27,166 nucleotides of DNA from Acidobacteriota bacterium (lineage in GTDB: Bacteria > Acidobacteriota > Blastocatellia > Pyrinomonadales > Pyrinomonadaceae): positions 1-27,166 of the forward strand of contig JAEZIT010000081.1 of assembly GCA_023436495.1 (NCBI GenBank), read 5' to 3'. Made by a program: the position numbers and the translations under genes. Positions within the stretch are counted from its first letter, which is position 1; each line of letters begins with the position of its first letter. Positions 13,510 to 21,418 of this stretch are shown here, piece by piece. A model generated the notes under the pieces. The model was not told the DNA's origin. It saw only the letters and a list, made by a program, of their open reading frames with translations, and did not search any database.

Positions 13510-15600
13510 ATGGCAAATCAGGTTAACAACGAGACCGGCGAAACGCAGAACGGTGAAGAGTCGGTCATTAAACAGTCAAATGCAGAGAACGCAGCCGCAA
13601 CGGATGAAGTGAAGGCAGCAGAAGCGGCAGCGGAAGAGAATCAGAACAGCGGCGATATCGATTTCGGCGCGATCCTGGAGCAGTTCGAGGCGGAACAGAC
13701 GACGTACCATTCGGGCGAACTGGTCGAGGGCAAGGTCGTCGGGATCTCGGAACGCGGCGTGCTCGTCGATTTCGGATACAAGTCCGAAGGCGTTGTTGCG
13801 ATCGAAGAATTCATGGGCCCGGACGGCGAACCGACGATCAACGTCGGCGATACGGTCGAGGTCGTGATCCGCAGCATCCATTCCGGGGACGCTCCGCCGG
13901 TTCTCTCGCGTACCGACGCACTGTCGCGCAAGGCGTGGACAGAGGTCGAGGCCGCGTATAACGAAGGCAAGACTGTTAAAGGCCGCATCACGGACAAGAC
14001 GAAGGGCGGCTTGAAGGTTGACCTGGACGGAATCGAAGCGTTCCTTCCCGGATCGCAGATCGATTCGCGGCCGATCCGCGGCCTCGATTCTTATATCGGC
14101 CAGGACATCGAAGCGAAGATCGTAAAATTCAGCCGCCGCCGCAACAACATCGTCCTTTCGCGCAAGGTCATCACAGACGAAGTGATGAGCCACCAGAAGA
14201 ACGAGACGCTAAGCAACATCGACGTCGGCTACGTGGTCGAAGGTACGATCAAGAACCTTACGGAATACGGCGCATTCGTGGACATTGGCGGCATTGACGG
14301 GCTTCTGCACGTGACGGACATGTCTTGGGGAAGGCTTCACCACCCAAGCGACCAGTTCAAGGTCGGCGAGCATCTACAGGTAAAGGTCCTGAAGCTCGAC
14401 CGCGAAAAAGAGAAGATCTCGCTCGGATACAAACAGCTTTTGCCGGACCCGTGGTCGACCGTCATTGAAGTTTATCCGGTCAATTCGAAGGTCAACGGCA
14501 AGGTTTCGTCAGTTACGGAATACGGAGTTTTCGTAGAACTCGAGCCGGGCGTTGAGGGCTTGGTCCACGTTTCGGAAATATCGTGGTCGAAGCGTTCGCA
14601 GAGCCCGAAAAAGCTCTTCAAGAAAGGCGACGAGGTCGAGGTGCAGGTTCTCGGCGTTGACACGGTCGAGAAGCGGATCAGCCTCGGGATGAAGCAGTTC
14701 CAGGAAAATCCGTGGGACCACGTCGAAGAACGTTATCCTGTCGGTTCGAAGATCCACGGCCGTGTCCGCAATCTGACGGATTTCGGTGCGTTCGTTGAGC
14801 TCGAAGAAGGAATTGACGGCCTCGTGCACGTCTCGGACATCACGTGGGCACGCAAGGTCAAGCATCCGAAGGAGATCCTGAAGAAGGACCAGGAAGTCGA
14901 CGCGATCGTCACGAACATCGACAAGGCTGGACAACGCCTTTCGCTGTCGATGAAGGACCTGATGCCGAGTGCGTGGGAAGGATTTGCTGCGACGCACAAG
15001 CCGGGCGACATCGTCCGCGGGAAGGTAACGCGGTTTACGAGCTTCGGCGTATTTGTTGAATTGGGCGAGGGCCTGGAAGGCCTGTGCCACATTTCGGAGC
15101 TTTCGGACGAACGTATCGAACGGCCGGAACAGGTCGCAGAACTTGGTCAGGAAATGGATTTCAAGATCCTGCGTATCGAGCACGAAGATCAGAAGATCGG
15201 ATTGTCGCACCGCGCAGTCGGCAAGGAAGACGAACCGGTCGTGGATACCCGAATGTATACGAGCGAAGCGAAGGGCGGTATGGCATCGCTCGGCGAACTT
15301 GCTAACCTGAAATTCGGAAAGGCTGCCGAGGAAGAACCGGCAGCCGAAACGACGAAGGAAGAGCCGACGGCCGAAGCGACAGCCGAGGCTCCTGCGGAAG
15401 AAGCTACTGAAGCACCGGCGGCGGAAGCGCCGGCAGAGGCACCTGCTGCCGAAGAAACTGCGGCGGCCCCGGAAGCGGAAACGGCTGAAACTCCGGCAGC
15501 GGAAGAAGCGGCCGAACCGGCCGTCGCGGAAACCGAGCCGGCGGAGCAGAAGGCGGACGACACTTCAAATGGCGAGGAATCTGAAAAACAATCGGCGTAA
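13510..15600 (+). CDS. rpsA: 30S ribosomal protein S1
   Basis: 696 residues with six S1 (OB-fold) repeats at about 68-135, 152-219, 238-307, 325-394, 412-482 and 498-568. Repeats 3-6 carry the typical YGAFVDIGGIDGLLHVTD-like wording. S1 binds mRNA leaders and helps the 30S subunit start translation, especially on weak ribosome binding sites. Oddities: an acidic N-terminal extension of about 65 residues and a C-terminal tail of about 90 residues (from about 605) made of Ala, Glu, Pro and Thr repeats (APAEEATEAPAAEAPAE), surely disordered. The tail is longer than in Escherichia coli S1 (557 residues). The gene has a long leader and a poor Shine-Dalgarno sequence, which suits autoregulation as known for S1 elsewhere. 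Confidence 0.95.
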   Translation: MANQVNNETGETQNGEESVIKQSNAENAAATDEVKAAEAAAEENQNSGDIDFGAILEQFEAEQTTYHSGELVEGKVVGISERGVLVDFGYKSEGVVAIEEFMGPDGEPTINVGDTVEVVIRSIHSGDAPPVLSRTDALSRKAWTEVEAAYNEGKTVKGRITDKTKGGLKVDLDGIEAFLPGSQIDSRPIRGLDSYIGQDIEAKIVKFSRRRNNIVLSRKVITDEVMSHQKNETLSNIDVGYVVEGTIKNLTEYGAFVDIGGIDGLLHVTDMSWGRLHHPSDQFKVGEHLQVKVLKLDREKEKISLGYKQLLPDPWSTVIEVYPVNSKVNGKVSSVTEYGVFVELEPGVEGLVHVSEISWSKRSQSPKKLFKKGDEVEVQVLGVDTVEKRISLGMKQFQENPWDHVEERYPVGSKIHGRVRNLTDFGAFVELEEGIDGLVHVSDITWARKVKHPKEILKKDQEVDAIVTNIDKAGQRLSLSMKDLMPSAWEGFAATHKPGDIVRGKVTRFTSFGVFVELGEGLEGLCHISELSDERIERPEQVAELGQEMDFKILRIEHEDQKIGLSHRAVGKEDEPVVDTRMYTSEAKGGMASLGELANLKFGKAAEEEPAAETTKEEPTAEATAEAPAEEATEAPAAEAPAEAPAAEETAAAPEAETAETPAAEEAAEPAVAETEPAEQKADDTSNGEESEKQSA

Positions 15601-15617
15601 AGCTTTGAATCATATTG

Positions 15618-15623
15618 TATAAT
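15618..15623 (+). promoter_or_regulatory. Consensus -10 box before the HU gene
   Basis: TATAAT at 15618-15623 in the 68-base gap after rpsA, 46 bases before the HU ATG. No good -35 is visible at the right spacing. It suggests independent expression of HU. Confidence 0.5.
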
Positions 15624-15668
15624 ATTTGCAATAGCCCTTGTTTATTGGGCACTTAGGGGAAAAACGAA

Positions 15669-15950
15669 ATGACAAAAGCGGATCTCGTTGAAAAAGTCGC
15701 CAAGGAAGCCGACATGACCAAAAAGGATGCCGAACAGTTGGTCGAAATAATCTTCGACAGCATCATCGGCACACTTAACAAAGGGGAAAAGATCGAGTTG
15801 CGCGGTTTCGGCAGTTTCCGCGTCCGCGAGCGTAATTCGAGAAAGGGACGGAATCCGAAGACAGGTGCGGCAGTAGACATTCCGGCAAAGCGCGTCGCTT
15901 ATTTCAAGCCCGGAAAGGAACTGAAGGAACTTATTAATTCAGAGAATTAA
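15669..15950 (+). CDS. HU/IHF-family histone-like DNA-binding protein
   Basis: 93 residues, the standard length: MTKADLVEKVAKEADMTKKD at the N-terminal helices, GFGSFRVRER at the core (about 47-56), and the DNA-bending arm RKGRNPKTGAAVDIPA (about 58-73) with the conserved Pro at the tip (NPKTG). It binds and bends DNA as a dimer and compacts the nucleoid. AGGGGAAAA lies before the ATG as a ribosome binding site. It stands between rpsA and the HIT gene on one strand; the HIT gene follows after 11 bases and is probably co-transcribed. The sequence does not settle HU versus IHF, but a single HU-type homodimer is more likely. Confidence 0.95.
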   Translation: MTKADLVEKVAKEADMTKKDAEQLVEIIFDSIIGTLNKGEKIELRGFGSFRVRERNSRKGRNPKTGAAVDIPAKRVAYFKPGKELKELINSEN

Positions 15951-15961
15951 AGGAACGGGCT

Positions 15962-16465
15962 GTGGACATATTGTGGACTCCCTGGCGATATGATTACATA
16001 ACCGGCAGCGAACCGCAGACGGAGGTTAATTCCCGTAAGTGCGTTTTCTGCAGAATTCTTGAAGACTCGGCATCGGATGAGGAGAAATTTATCCTCAAAC
16101 GTGCCGAGTTTAATTTTGTCATCCTGAATGTCTATCCGTACGGCACGGGGCACCTCATGGTCATTCCGTACGAGCATATTTCGGATATCGACGCGGCTGA
16201 TTCGGCGACGACGGCCGAAATGATGGAACTTCTCAGACATTCGCAGACCATCCTTCGCGAAGCCTATCACCCGGACGGTTTCAATATAGGAATGAACCTG
16301 GGAAAGGCGGCGGGGGCAGGCGTCGCGGACCATTTTCACATGCACATGCTGCCGCGATGGGTCGGCGACGTGAACTTCATGACGGCGATAGGACAGACGC
16401 GCACGGTGCCTGAATCGCTCTCCTCTACATATTCAAAACTAAAAGCAGGATTCGACAGGATCTGA
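15962..16465 (+). CDS. HIT-family nucleotide hydrolase/transferase
   Basis: 167 residues from a GTG at 15962 (MDILWTPWRYDYITG), with AAAGGAA before it. The WTPWR opening, the zinc-type CVFC (27-30), the HIT segment TGHLMVIPYEH (62-72) and the catalytic histidine triad HFHMHMLPRW (124-133) match the Ap4A-phosphorylase-like branch of HIT proteins. Such enzymes split or phosphorolyse dinucleoside polyphosphates or nucleoside phosphoramidates; the exact substrate cannot be read. It directly follows the HU gene, and its stop abuts that of pgpH on the other strand with no spacing. Confidence 0.92.
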   Translation: MDILWTPWRYDYITGSEPQTEVNSRKCVFCRILEDSASDEEKFILKRAEFNFVILNVYPYGTGHLMVIPYEHISDIDAADSATTAEMMELLRHSQTILREAYHPDGFNIGMNLGKAAGAGVADHFHMHMLPRWVGDVNFMTAIGQTRTVPESLSSTYSKLKAGFDRI

Positions 16466-18913
16466 TCATTTCGCGGCCTTTTCGGCTTTCTCGCCGTCGT
16501 GCGGGTGGACGAAGGCTTCGTCCTCGATCTCGCCGCCTTTGCTGACGGGGATATCGGCCGGGTTGACGAACTTCGTGCCGCGCTCTTCGCTGTCCAGCAG
16601 TCCGGGCGGGACCGTGATCTTCGGCGACGAAGATGGCGGGACATAGCCGGGATAATCGACGCGCGAATGATAAATGGCGACGAGCGATTTGATCATCGAT
16701 TCGCGGATCTGTGTCAATTCGCGAAGCGTCAAGTCGCATTCGTCGAGCTGGTCGTCGCTCAGGATGGCATCGATGATCTTTGTGACGATGAAACGGACGT
16801 TTTCGGGTGTCGGTTCGGCCAGCGACCGCGCGCCGGCCTCGCAGCTGTCGGCGATCATCATTATCGCGGCTTCCTTAAACTGCGGTTTGGGGCCGGGATA
16901 GCGGAATTCATTCTCGGATACCGGCTCGGCGGAACGCGCCTCGGCCTGTGCTTTCTTCAGGAAATAGTGCAGCGTACGCGTGCCGTGGTGCTGCGGGATG
17001 AAATCGACGATGCGGGCGGGCAGCCCGAGTTCCTTGCCGAGCTTGATGCCGTAGGTGACGTGACTGATGATGATCTTTGCGCTTTGTGCCGGTTTCAGGC
17101 GGTCGTGCGGGTTTTTGCCCGTCTGATTTTCGACGAAATGTTCCGGAGCGGCGGTCTTCCCGATGTCGTGATAGAGGGCGCCGATGCGTGCGAGCAGGCC
17201 ATTGGCTCCGACAACGCGGCATGCCTCTTCGGCAAGCTGGCCGACGGCATGCGAATGCTGGTTCGTTCCCGGCGCGCGCAGTGCCAATTGGCCGAGTATC
17301 GGAAGATCGGCATTGGATAATTCCAGCAGTTTTACATCGGTCAATATTCCGAACAACGATTCGCAGATAGGCAGAAACACGGCCGTGATCGCCGCGGTGG
17401 CCATGCCGCTGACGAGGCCGCAGCCGACCGCGAGCAGCACGGTGTTCATAATGAACGGCTGCTGCGTATAGGCGATCATGGTGATCGCGAGCCCTGCGGC
17501 CGCAATTCCGACCAGGCTGCCGGCGATCGTGACGGTCTGGCGGCTGCGGTAGCGGCCGATTCCGTAAACGGCTACGGACGAAGCAATAGAAGCAAATATC
17601 GCAAATTCAAGGCCGCGCGGAGCGAGAAGGCCGGCGATAAGCGCCGTGAGCAATCCGGTAAAGAATGCGGTCGGCCGGTCGGCCAGAAGCGTCATCAGCA
17701 AGCTGCCCATCGCAAACGGTATGGCGAATGCCCATATGGACGGATCGTTGAACGGGGCCTTCACATTCTGTGCCGCCGTAAAGTCCGCAAGGCGGAAAAA
17801 CACGGCCATAATGATAGTCTGGACGAGAACGATGAAACCGAAAAGGGCGAACGTCTTTTCGGCCGTGAGCGCAAGCCGCGGAACGATGCCGCGATGCTGA
17901 ATGAATTTCCAGCTTGCCCAGAACAGTCCGGCGATAAGGAATAAAAGGCCGGCGAAGCGATTAAGCTGCCGCGTCGAGGTGCTGTAATTACGGATCGCTG
18001 CTAGCTGTGACACGATCGGCGGCGTGATGATATCACCTTCACCGACGATCTTCTGCCCGCGTTTCAGCGAGATCGTGACGGGCTGGACGCTATCGGCGAT
18101 CGCCTGGCGTGCGTTTGCGGTGGCGACTGCGTCAAAGACGACGCTTGGCTGAACGAGCGGCGCAAGTGCGGCGTTGAACGCCTCGACTTCCGCGGGCGAT
18201 AGGCTGCGGATCTGCCGAAGCCCTTCGAGCAGGCCGGCACGGGCCGCGGAGAGGGCAGTCATCGTCGATTCGGGAAGCTGCACGACCGATTGCTGATTGG
18301 GCCGCTGGCGGTCGATCACCATGATCTCAGTCCCGAAATTGTCCTTGTCCTGATCGCCGTAGATCGAACCCGAGGCATTATCGCGGAGCACGCGCGTTAC
18401 CGCGTCAAGCTCATTATTGCTGAACCTTCGAGAAGCGAAAACCTTTGCGGCCTCGGCCCCGCCGGCGCCGGTCCAGATCGTTTCCGAACGGGCATTCGTA
18501 TTCGCGCGTGCGTTAAAATCACCCGGCTCGATCTTTCTTTGAAGGTTTTCCCAAGCGGAACGAAAACTCTGAACGGCATCGTCGGCGCGGCGCGAATCGA
18601 CTACAAAGATGGGACGCACGGATTCCTTGGCGGTTTCCCGTATACGTTCGGTTTCTTCGGTATCGACAAAATAGATGTCGGCGGGAGAGACGATGCTTTC
18701 GCGAGCGATATCGCCTTCTTTGAGCGTTTGATCGCCGACATTTCGCCAGATCGGGTTATTGATAAGAAGCGTCGTTACCAGGCACAGGAAGGTAAATCCG
18801 AGCCAGAACTGCTGATCGCTGCTCAAACGCTCGAACGGGCCGGAAACCTTGTCCCAGACGGCGTTTCGCCAACGTGAAAGCGGCGATGTCAGATCTTGAA
18901 TGCGCTTGCTCAT
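16466..18913 (-). CDS. pgpH: 7TM-HD phosphohydrolase, PgpH-type c-di-AMP phosphodiesterase
   Basis: 815 residues. One membrane helix at about 36-52, an external domain (7TMR-HDED) at about 53-315, seven further helices at about 318-520, and a cytoplasmic HD domain at about 545-750. Metal ligand motifs: HSHAV (553-557), HDIGK (582-586), NPHD (601-604), H618, QHHGT (641-645) and D689 (MMIADSCEAGAR). PgpH enzymes hydrolyse cyclic di-AMP to pApA. The C-terminal tail of about 60 residues is Pro- and charge-rich. hflX ends 18 bases upstream on the same strand, so the two form an operon. No strong Shine-Dalgarno sequence precedes the ATG. I saw no c-di-AMP cyclase in the window. Confidence 0.9.
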   Translation of the reverse strand: MSKRIQDLTSPLSRWRNAVWDKVSGPFERLSSDQQFWLGFTFLCLVTTLLINNPIWRNVGDQTLKEGDIARESIVSPADIYFVDTEETERIRETAKESVRPIFVVDSRRADDAVQSFRSAWENLQRKIEPGDFNARANTNARSETIWTGAGGAEAAKVFASRRFSNNELDAVTRVLRDNASGSIYGDQDKDNFGTEIMVIDRQRPNQQSVVQLPESTMTALSAARAGLLEGLRQIRSLSPAEVEAFNAALAPLVQPSVVFDAVATANARQAIADSVQPVTISLKRGQKIVGEGDIITPPIVSQLAAIRNYSTSTRQLNRFAGLLFLIAGLFWASWKFIQHRGIVPRLALTAEKTFALFGFIVLVQTIIMAVFFRLADFTAAQNVKAPFNDPSIWAFAIPFAMGSLLMTLLADRPTAFFTGLLTALIAGLLAPRGLEFAIFASIASSVAVYGIGRYRSRQTVTIAGSLVGIAAAGLAITMIAYTQQPFIMNTVLLAVGCGLVSGMATAAITAVFLPICESLFGILTDVKLLELSNADLPILGQLALRAPGTNQHSHAVGQLAEEACRVVGANGLLARIGALYHDIGKTAAPEHFVENQTGKNPHDRLKPAQSAKIIISHVTYGIKLGKELGLPARIVDFIPQHHGTRTLHYFLKKAQAEARSAEPVSENEFRYPGPKPQFKEAAIMMIADSCEAGARSLAEPTPENVRFIVTKIIDAILSDDQLDECDLTLRELTQIRESMIKSLVAIYHSRVDYPGYVPPSSSPKITVPPGLLDSEERGTKFVNPADIPVSKGGEIEDEAFVHPHDGEKAEKAAK

Positions 18914-18931
18914 TTGATGTCAGTAAACGAT

Positions 18932-20518
18932 TCAGCTGCCGGTCACGAAACGGCCTTCGGCCTCTGTTGGCTTGCCGATAGCGGTGCCGATCGTGTCGAC
19001 AAGTGGTTTTAGAGTTTCGCGTCGGATAGCTGAAATTGCCACGGAGTCCCTATTATTGTCAAGCGATATCTGCCGGCGCAGCGATTCGATCGACGCTTCA
19101 TCAAGCAGGTCGGCCTTGTTCAAGACAACTATCTGCGGGATGCGGCTCAGCTCCAGTTCATTAAGGATCTTCTCCACCGAGTCAATTTGCTGGAGCACGC
19201 GCGGGTTCGAGGCATCGACGACGTGGACGAGAAGGTCACTGTCGGAGATCTCCTCAAGCGTGGCGCGAAATGCCGTAACGAGTGCGTCGGGCAGGTCGCG
19301 GATAAAACCGACCGTGTCATTGATGATCACTTCCTGTTCGACCGGCAGGCGAAGTTTTCGCGAGGTCGGGTCGAGCGTTGCGAACATCTTCTTTTCCGCG
19401 TAAACATCGCTCTGCGTCAACGAATTGAGCAGCGTCGATTTTCCGGCGTTGGTGTAGCCGACGAGCGAAATTATCGGCAGATTTTTCTGAATGCGGGTCT
19501 TTCGGCGCTCTTGCCGTTGATGGCGGAGGCTTTCGACCTGTTTTTCGAGCTGTGAAATGCGGTCGCGAACGCGGCGGCGATCGGTTTCGAGCTTTGTTTC
19601 GCCCGGCCCGCGTCCGCCGATGCCGCCGGCGAGCCGCGAGAATGCCGAATTCTGGCCTATCACCAGCCTCGGAAGAAGATATTTCAACTGAGCAAGCTCG
19701 ACCTGCAGCTTGCCTTCGCGTGATTGTGCGCGCTGGGCGAAAATGTCGAGTATGAGCTGCGGGCGGTCGATAACCTTAAGGTCGGTCGCTTCGGAGATCG
19801 AGCGCACCTGCGCCGGCGTCAATTCAGTGTCGAATACGATCATGTCGGCACCGAGCCGCATCGAGCGAATCAGCAGATCGTCGAGCTTGCCTTTGCCGAG
19901 TACTGTCTTGGGATCGATCTTCTGGCGGCGCTGCAGGATCGTGTCGAGCACGACAACATCCGCGGCGGCAGCCAGCTCTTCGAGTTCTTCAAGGGATTCT
20001 TCGGCATCCGAAAGATAGCCGGTGGTCGCGCCGACAAGTATTACACGGTCGCGGTTGGTCTGCCGGCTCCGTGCGGTGCGGCGGATCCGCGCCATCTCAT
20101 TCTCAAGCGAATTAACGAGCGAGATGAAATCCGTATCGAGATGCGCGGGGATCGTCGGTTCCAGGAATTCATACGGCAGCGAATCACCATCGGCTTCGAG
20201 CCTCTCGGCGGTCGTCGGTACAAGGTGCGCGGAATACACAAGGCCCGGGAGGCCGCTTTTATCATCGACTTGGACGATCGACATCAGGTCGAGGCGGAGC
20301 AGGGCCAAGTCCGTAAGGTCATCTTGTGTCAGTTTTTCGCTCTGCAAGTGCGTGTGCACGCATCTGAGGCCGCGGAAACGGTCGGCCGACACACGCGAAC
20401 GCCCGAAATCGGGCATTTCGATCCGCTTGGCGTCACCGACCATCACGTATTCGACCTGTCCTTTGCGATTGATCAGCACTCCGACCTGGCGGCCCGTTTC
20501 GTGCGACAGCTCGGACAT
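18932..20518 (-). CDS. hflX: HflX ribosome-associated GTPase
   Basis: 528 residues from the ATG at 20518. The N-terminal HflX domain includes DTELTPAQVRSISEATDLKV and the Gly-rich GGIGGRGPGETKLETDRRR segment. A coiled-coil linker (ISQLEKQVESLRHQRQERR) precedes the G domain: G1 GYTNAGKS, G2 around FATLDPTSR, G3 DTVGFI, G4 NKAD, and a C-terminal SAIRRE for G5. HflX splits stalled or hibernating 70S ribosomes. The start is uncertain: upstream in the same frame the DNA encodes GLKHNQLKRIERLASRRV and then PQQIVSPELARQ, wording that belongs to the N-terminus of long HflX proteins, yet no ATG, GTG or TTG occurs between the upstream in-frame TGA (20650-20648) and 20518. It is followed by pgpH on the same transcript and divergent from lexA. 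Confidence 0.9.
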   Translation of the reverse strand: MSELSHETGRQVGVLINRKGQVEYVMVGDAKRIEMPDFGRSRVSADRFRGLRCVHTHLQSEKLTQDDLTDLALLRLDLMSIVQVDDKSGLPGLVYSAHLVPTTAERLEADGDSLPYEFLEPTIPAHLDTDFISLVNSLENEMARIRRTARSRQTNRDRVILVGATTGYLSDAEESLEELEELAAAADVVVLDTILQRRQKIDPKTVLGKGKLDDLLIRSMRLGADMIVFDTELTPAQVRSISEATDLKVIDRPQLILDIFAQRAQSREGKLQVELAQLKYLLPRLVIGQNSAFSRLAGGIGGRGPGETKLETDRRRVRDRISQLEKQVESLRHQRQERRKTRIQKNLPIISLVGYTNAGKSTLLNSLTQSDVYAEKKMFATLDPTSRKLRLPVEQEVIINDTVGFIRDLPDALVTAFRATLEEISDSDLLVHVVDASNPRVLQQIDSVEKILNELELSRIPQIVVLNKADLLDEASIESLRRQISLDNNRDSVAISAIRRETLKPLVDTIGTAIGKPTEAEGRFVTGS

Positions 20519-20652
20519 TTGCCGCGCAAGCTCCGGCGAAACGATCTGCTGCGGTGCAACGCGGCGCGATGCAAGGCGCTCGATCCGCTTTAGCTGGTTG
20601 TGTTTCAGGCCTTGCGTAAAGCCATGGATATTATTGCTGATAGCCGATCAAA

Positions 20653-20657
20653 CCTCC
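20653..20657 (-). promoter_or_regulatory. Strong Shine-Dalgarno-like GGAGG upstream of hflX homology
   Basis: Minus-strand GGAGG, with no usual start codon in the hflX frame at the right distance: an ATC (first base 20641) lies 11 bases on. It marks the likely true translation start region of hflX. Confidence 0.35.
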
Positions 20658-20705
20658 GGTTATATCTACCTCAATTATATCAGATTTGCCCAAACCGGAT
20701 TTAAT

Positions 20706-20735
20706 TTGAACGCGAACGGCGAGTGTGTGTACAAT
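20706..20735 (+). promoter_or_regulatory. lexA promoter candidate
   Basis: TTGAAC (20706-20711) and TACAAT (20730-20735) are 18 bases apart. The ATG at 20745 is only nine bases past the -10, so the transcript would be leaderless or nearly so. No clear inverted repeat that might be a LexA operator was seen. Confidence 0.55.
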
Positions 20736-20744
20736 GCTCTCCAA

Positions 20745-21353
20745 ATGCAGACCCGAACCCGACGCCAGCGTGAGGTCCTCGACTTCATCCGGCGATATGC
20801 ATCAACCCACGGCTGCATGCCGTCTTACACGCTGATCGCTCGGCATTTACAAGTGTCCTCAAAATCAGGGGTCGCCAAGCACTTACGCGCGCTCGAAGAC
20901 CAAGGCCTGCTGGTTCGCAGGTGGATAAATGGGAAATCGAAGCTCGAGGTCGCGGCGGTGCAGCCCGCAGTCGAATCGGCGCCGACTATTGAATGGCTGC
21001 GCACTTCTGGAAGCGACGGCGCCGGCACGCCGGCTTTTACTCTGCCTGCATTCTTGCTCGGTGATGTGCCGGTGCAAAACTTGGCGGCGTTGCGCGTGAC
21101 GGATGGTTCGATGGCGGATCGGGGTATTAGCGAAGGCGATATTGTGCTGATCGAACGAGGGCCGTTTTCGCGCGACGGATCGATCGTTGCGGCTTTGGTT
21201 AAGAAGAAGGAACTTCTGCTGCGGCATTATTTCCGGTCCGGGGCAAGTGTCGAGCTCAAGGCCGCCGCGGCGGATTTCGAGGCGATAAGACTGCCCGCGG
21301 ACAAGGTCGAGGTGCTGGGTTTATATCGCGGGCTAATCCGGCCGATCGTCTAG
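20745..21353 (+). CDS. lexA: LexA-like SOS repressor with variant protease dyad
   Basis: 202 residues from the ATG at 20745. Winged-helix DNA-binding domain 1-65 (TRRQREVLDFIRRYASTHGC, then SSKSGVAKHLRALEDQGLLV). Cleavage-site region with A93-G94 in SDGAGTPAF. S24-type peptidase domain with the catalytic Ser at 122 in DGSMADRGISEGDIVLIER. Where LexA has its catalytic Lys in a T-V/L-K-R motif, this protein reads ELLLRHYFRSG, placing Arg160 or Leu159 at that position; three lysines at 153-155 lie slightly earlier. LexA represses SOS genes and self-cleaves with RecA-ssDNA; self-cleavage here may be altered. The open frame runs far upstream across hflX, but the homology and the promoter fix this start. 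Divergent from hflX. Confidence 0.82.
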   Translation: MQTRTRRQREVLDFIRRYASTHGCMPSYTLIARHLQVSSKSGVAKHLRALEDQGLLVRRWINGKSKLEVAAVQPAVESAPTIEWLRTSGSDGAGTPAFTLPAFLLGDVPVQNLAALRVTDGSMADRGISEGDIVLIERGPFSRDGSIVAALVKKKELLLRHYFRSGASVELKAAAADFEAIRLPADKVEVLGLYRGLIRPIV

Positions 21354-21418
21354 AGGCGCCCTGCAGCCGCTTTACGAACGCTGTTTAATTGGTCATAATT
21401 TTTCAATAAGGAATTGTT

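Noticed and set aside
16499..17320. 273-codon plus-strand frame opposite pgpH
   Set aside because: Shadow of the HD domain codons.
20022..20744. Upstream extension of the lexA frame
   Set aside because: Runs antisense through hflX; LexA homology starts at the ATG 20745.
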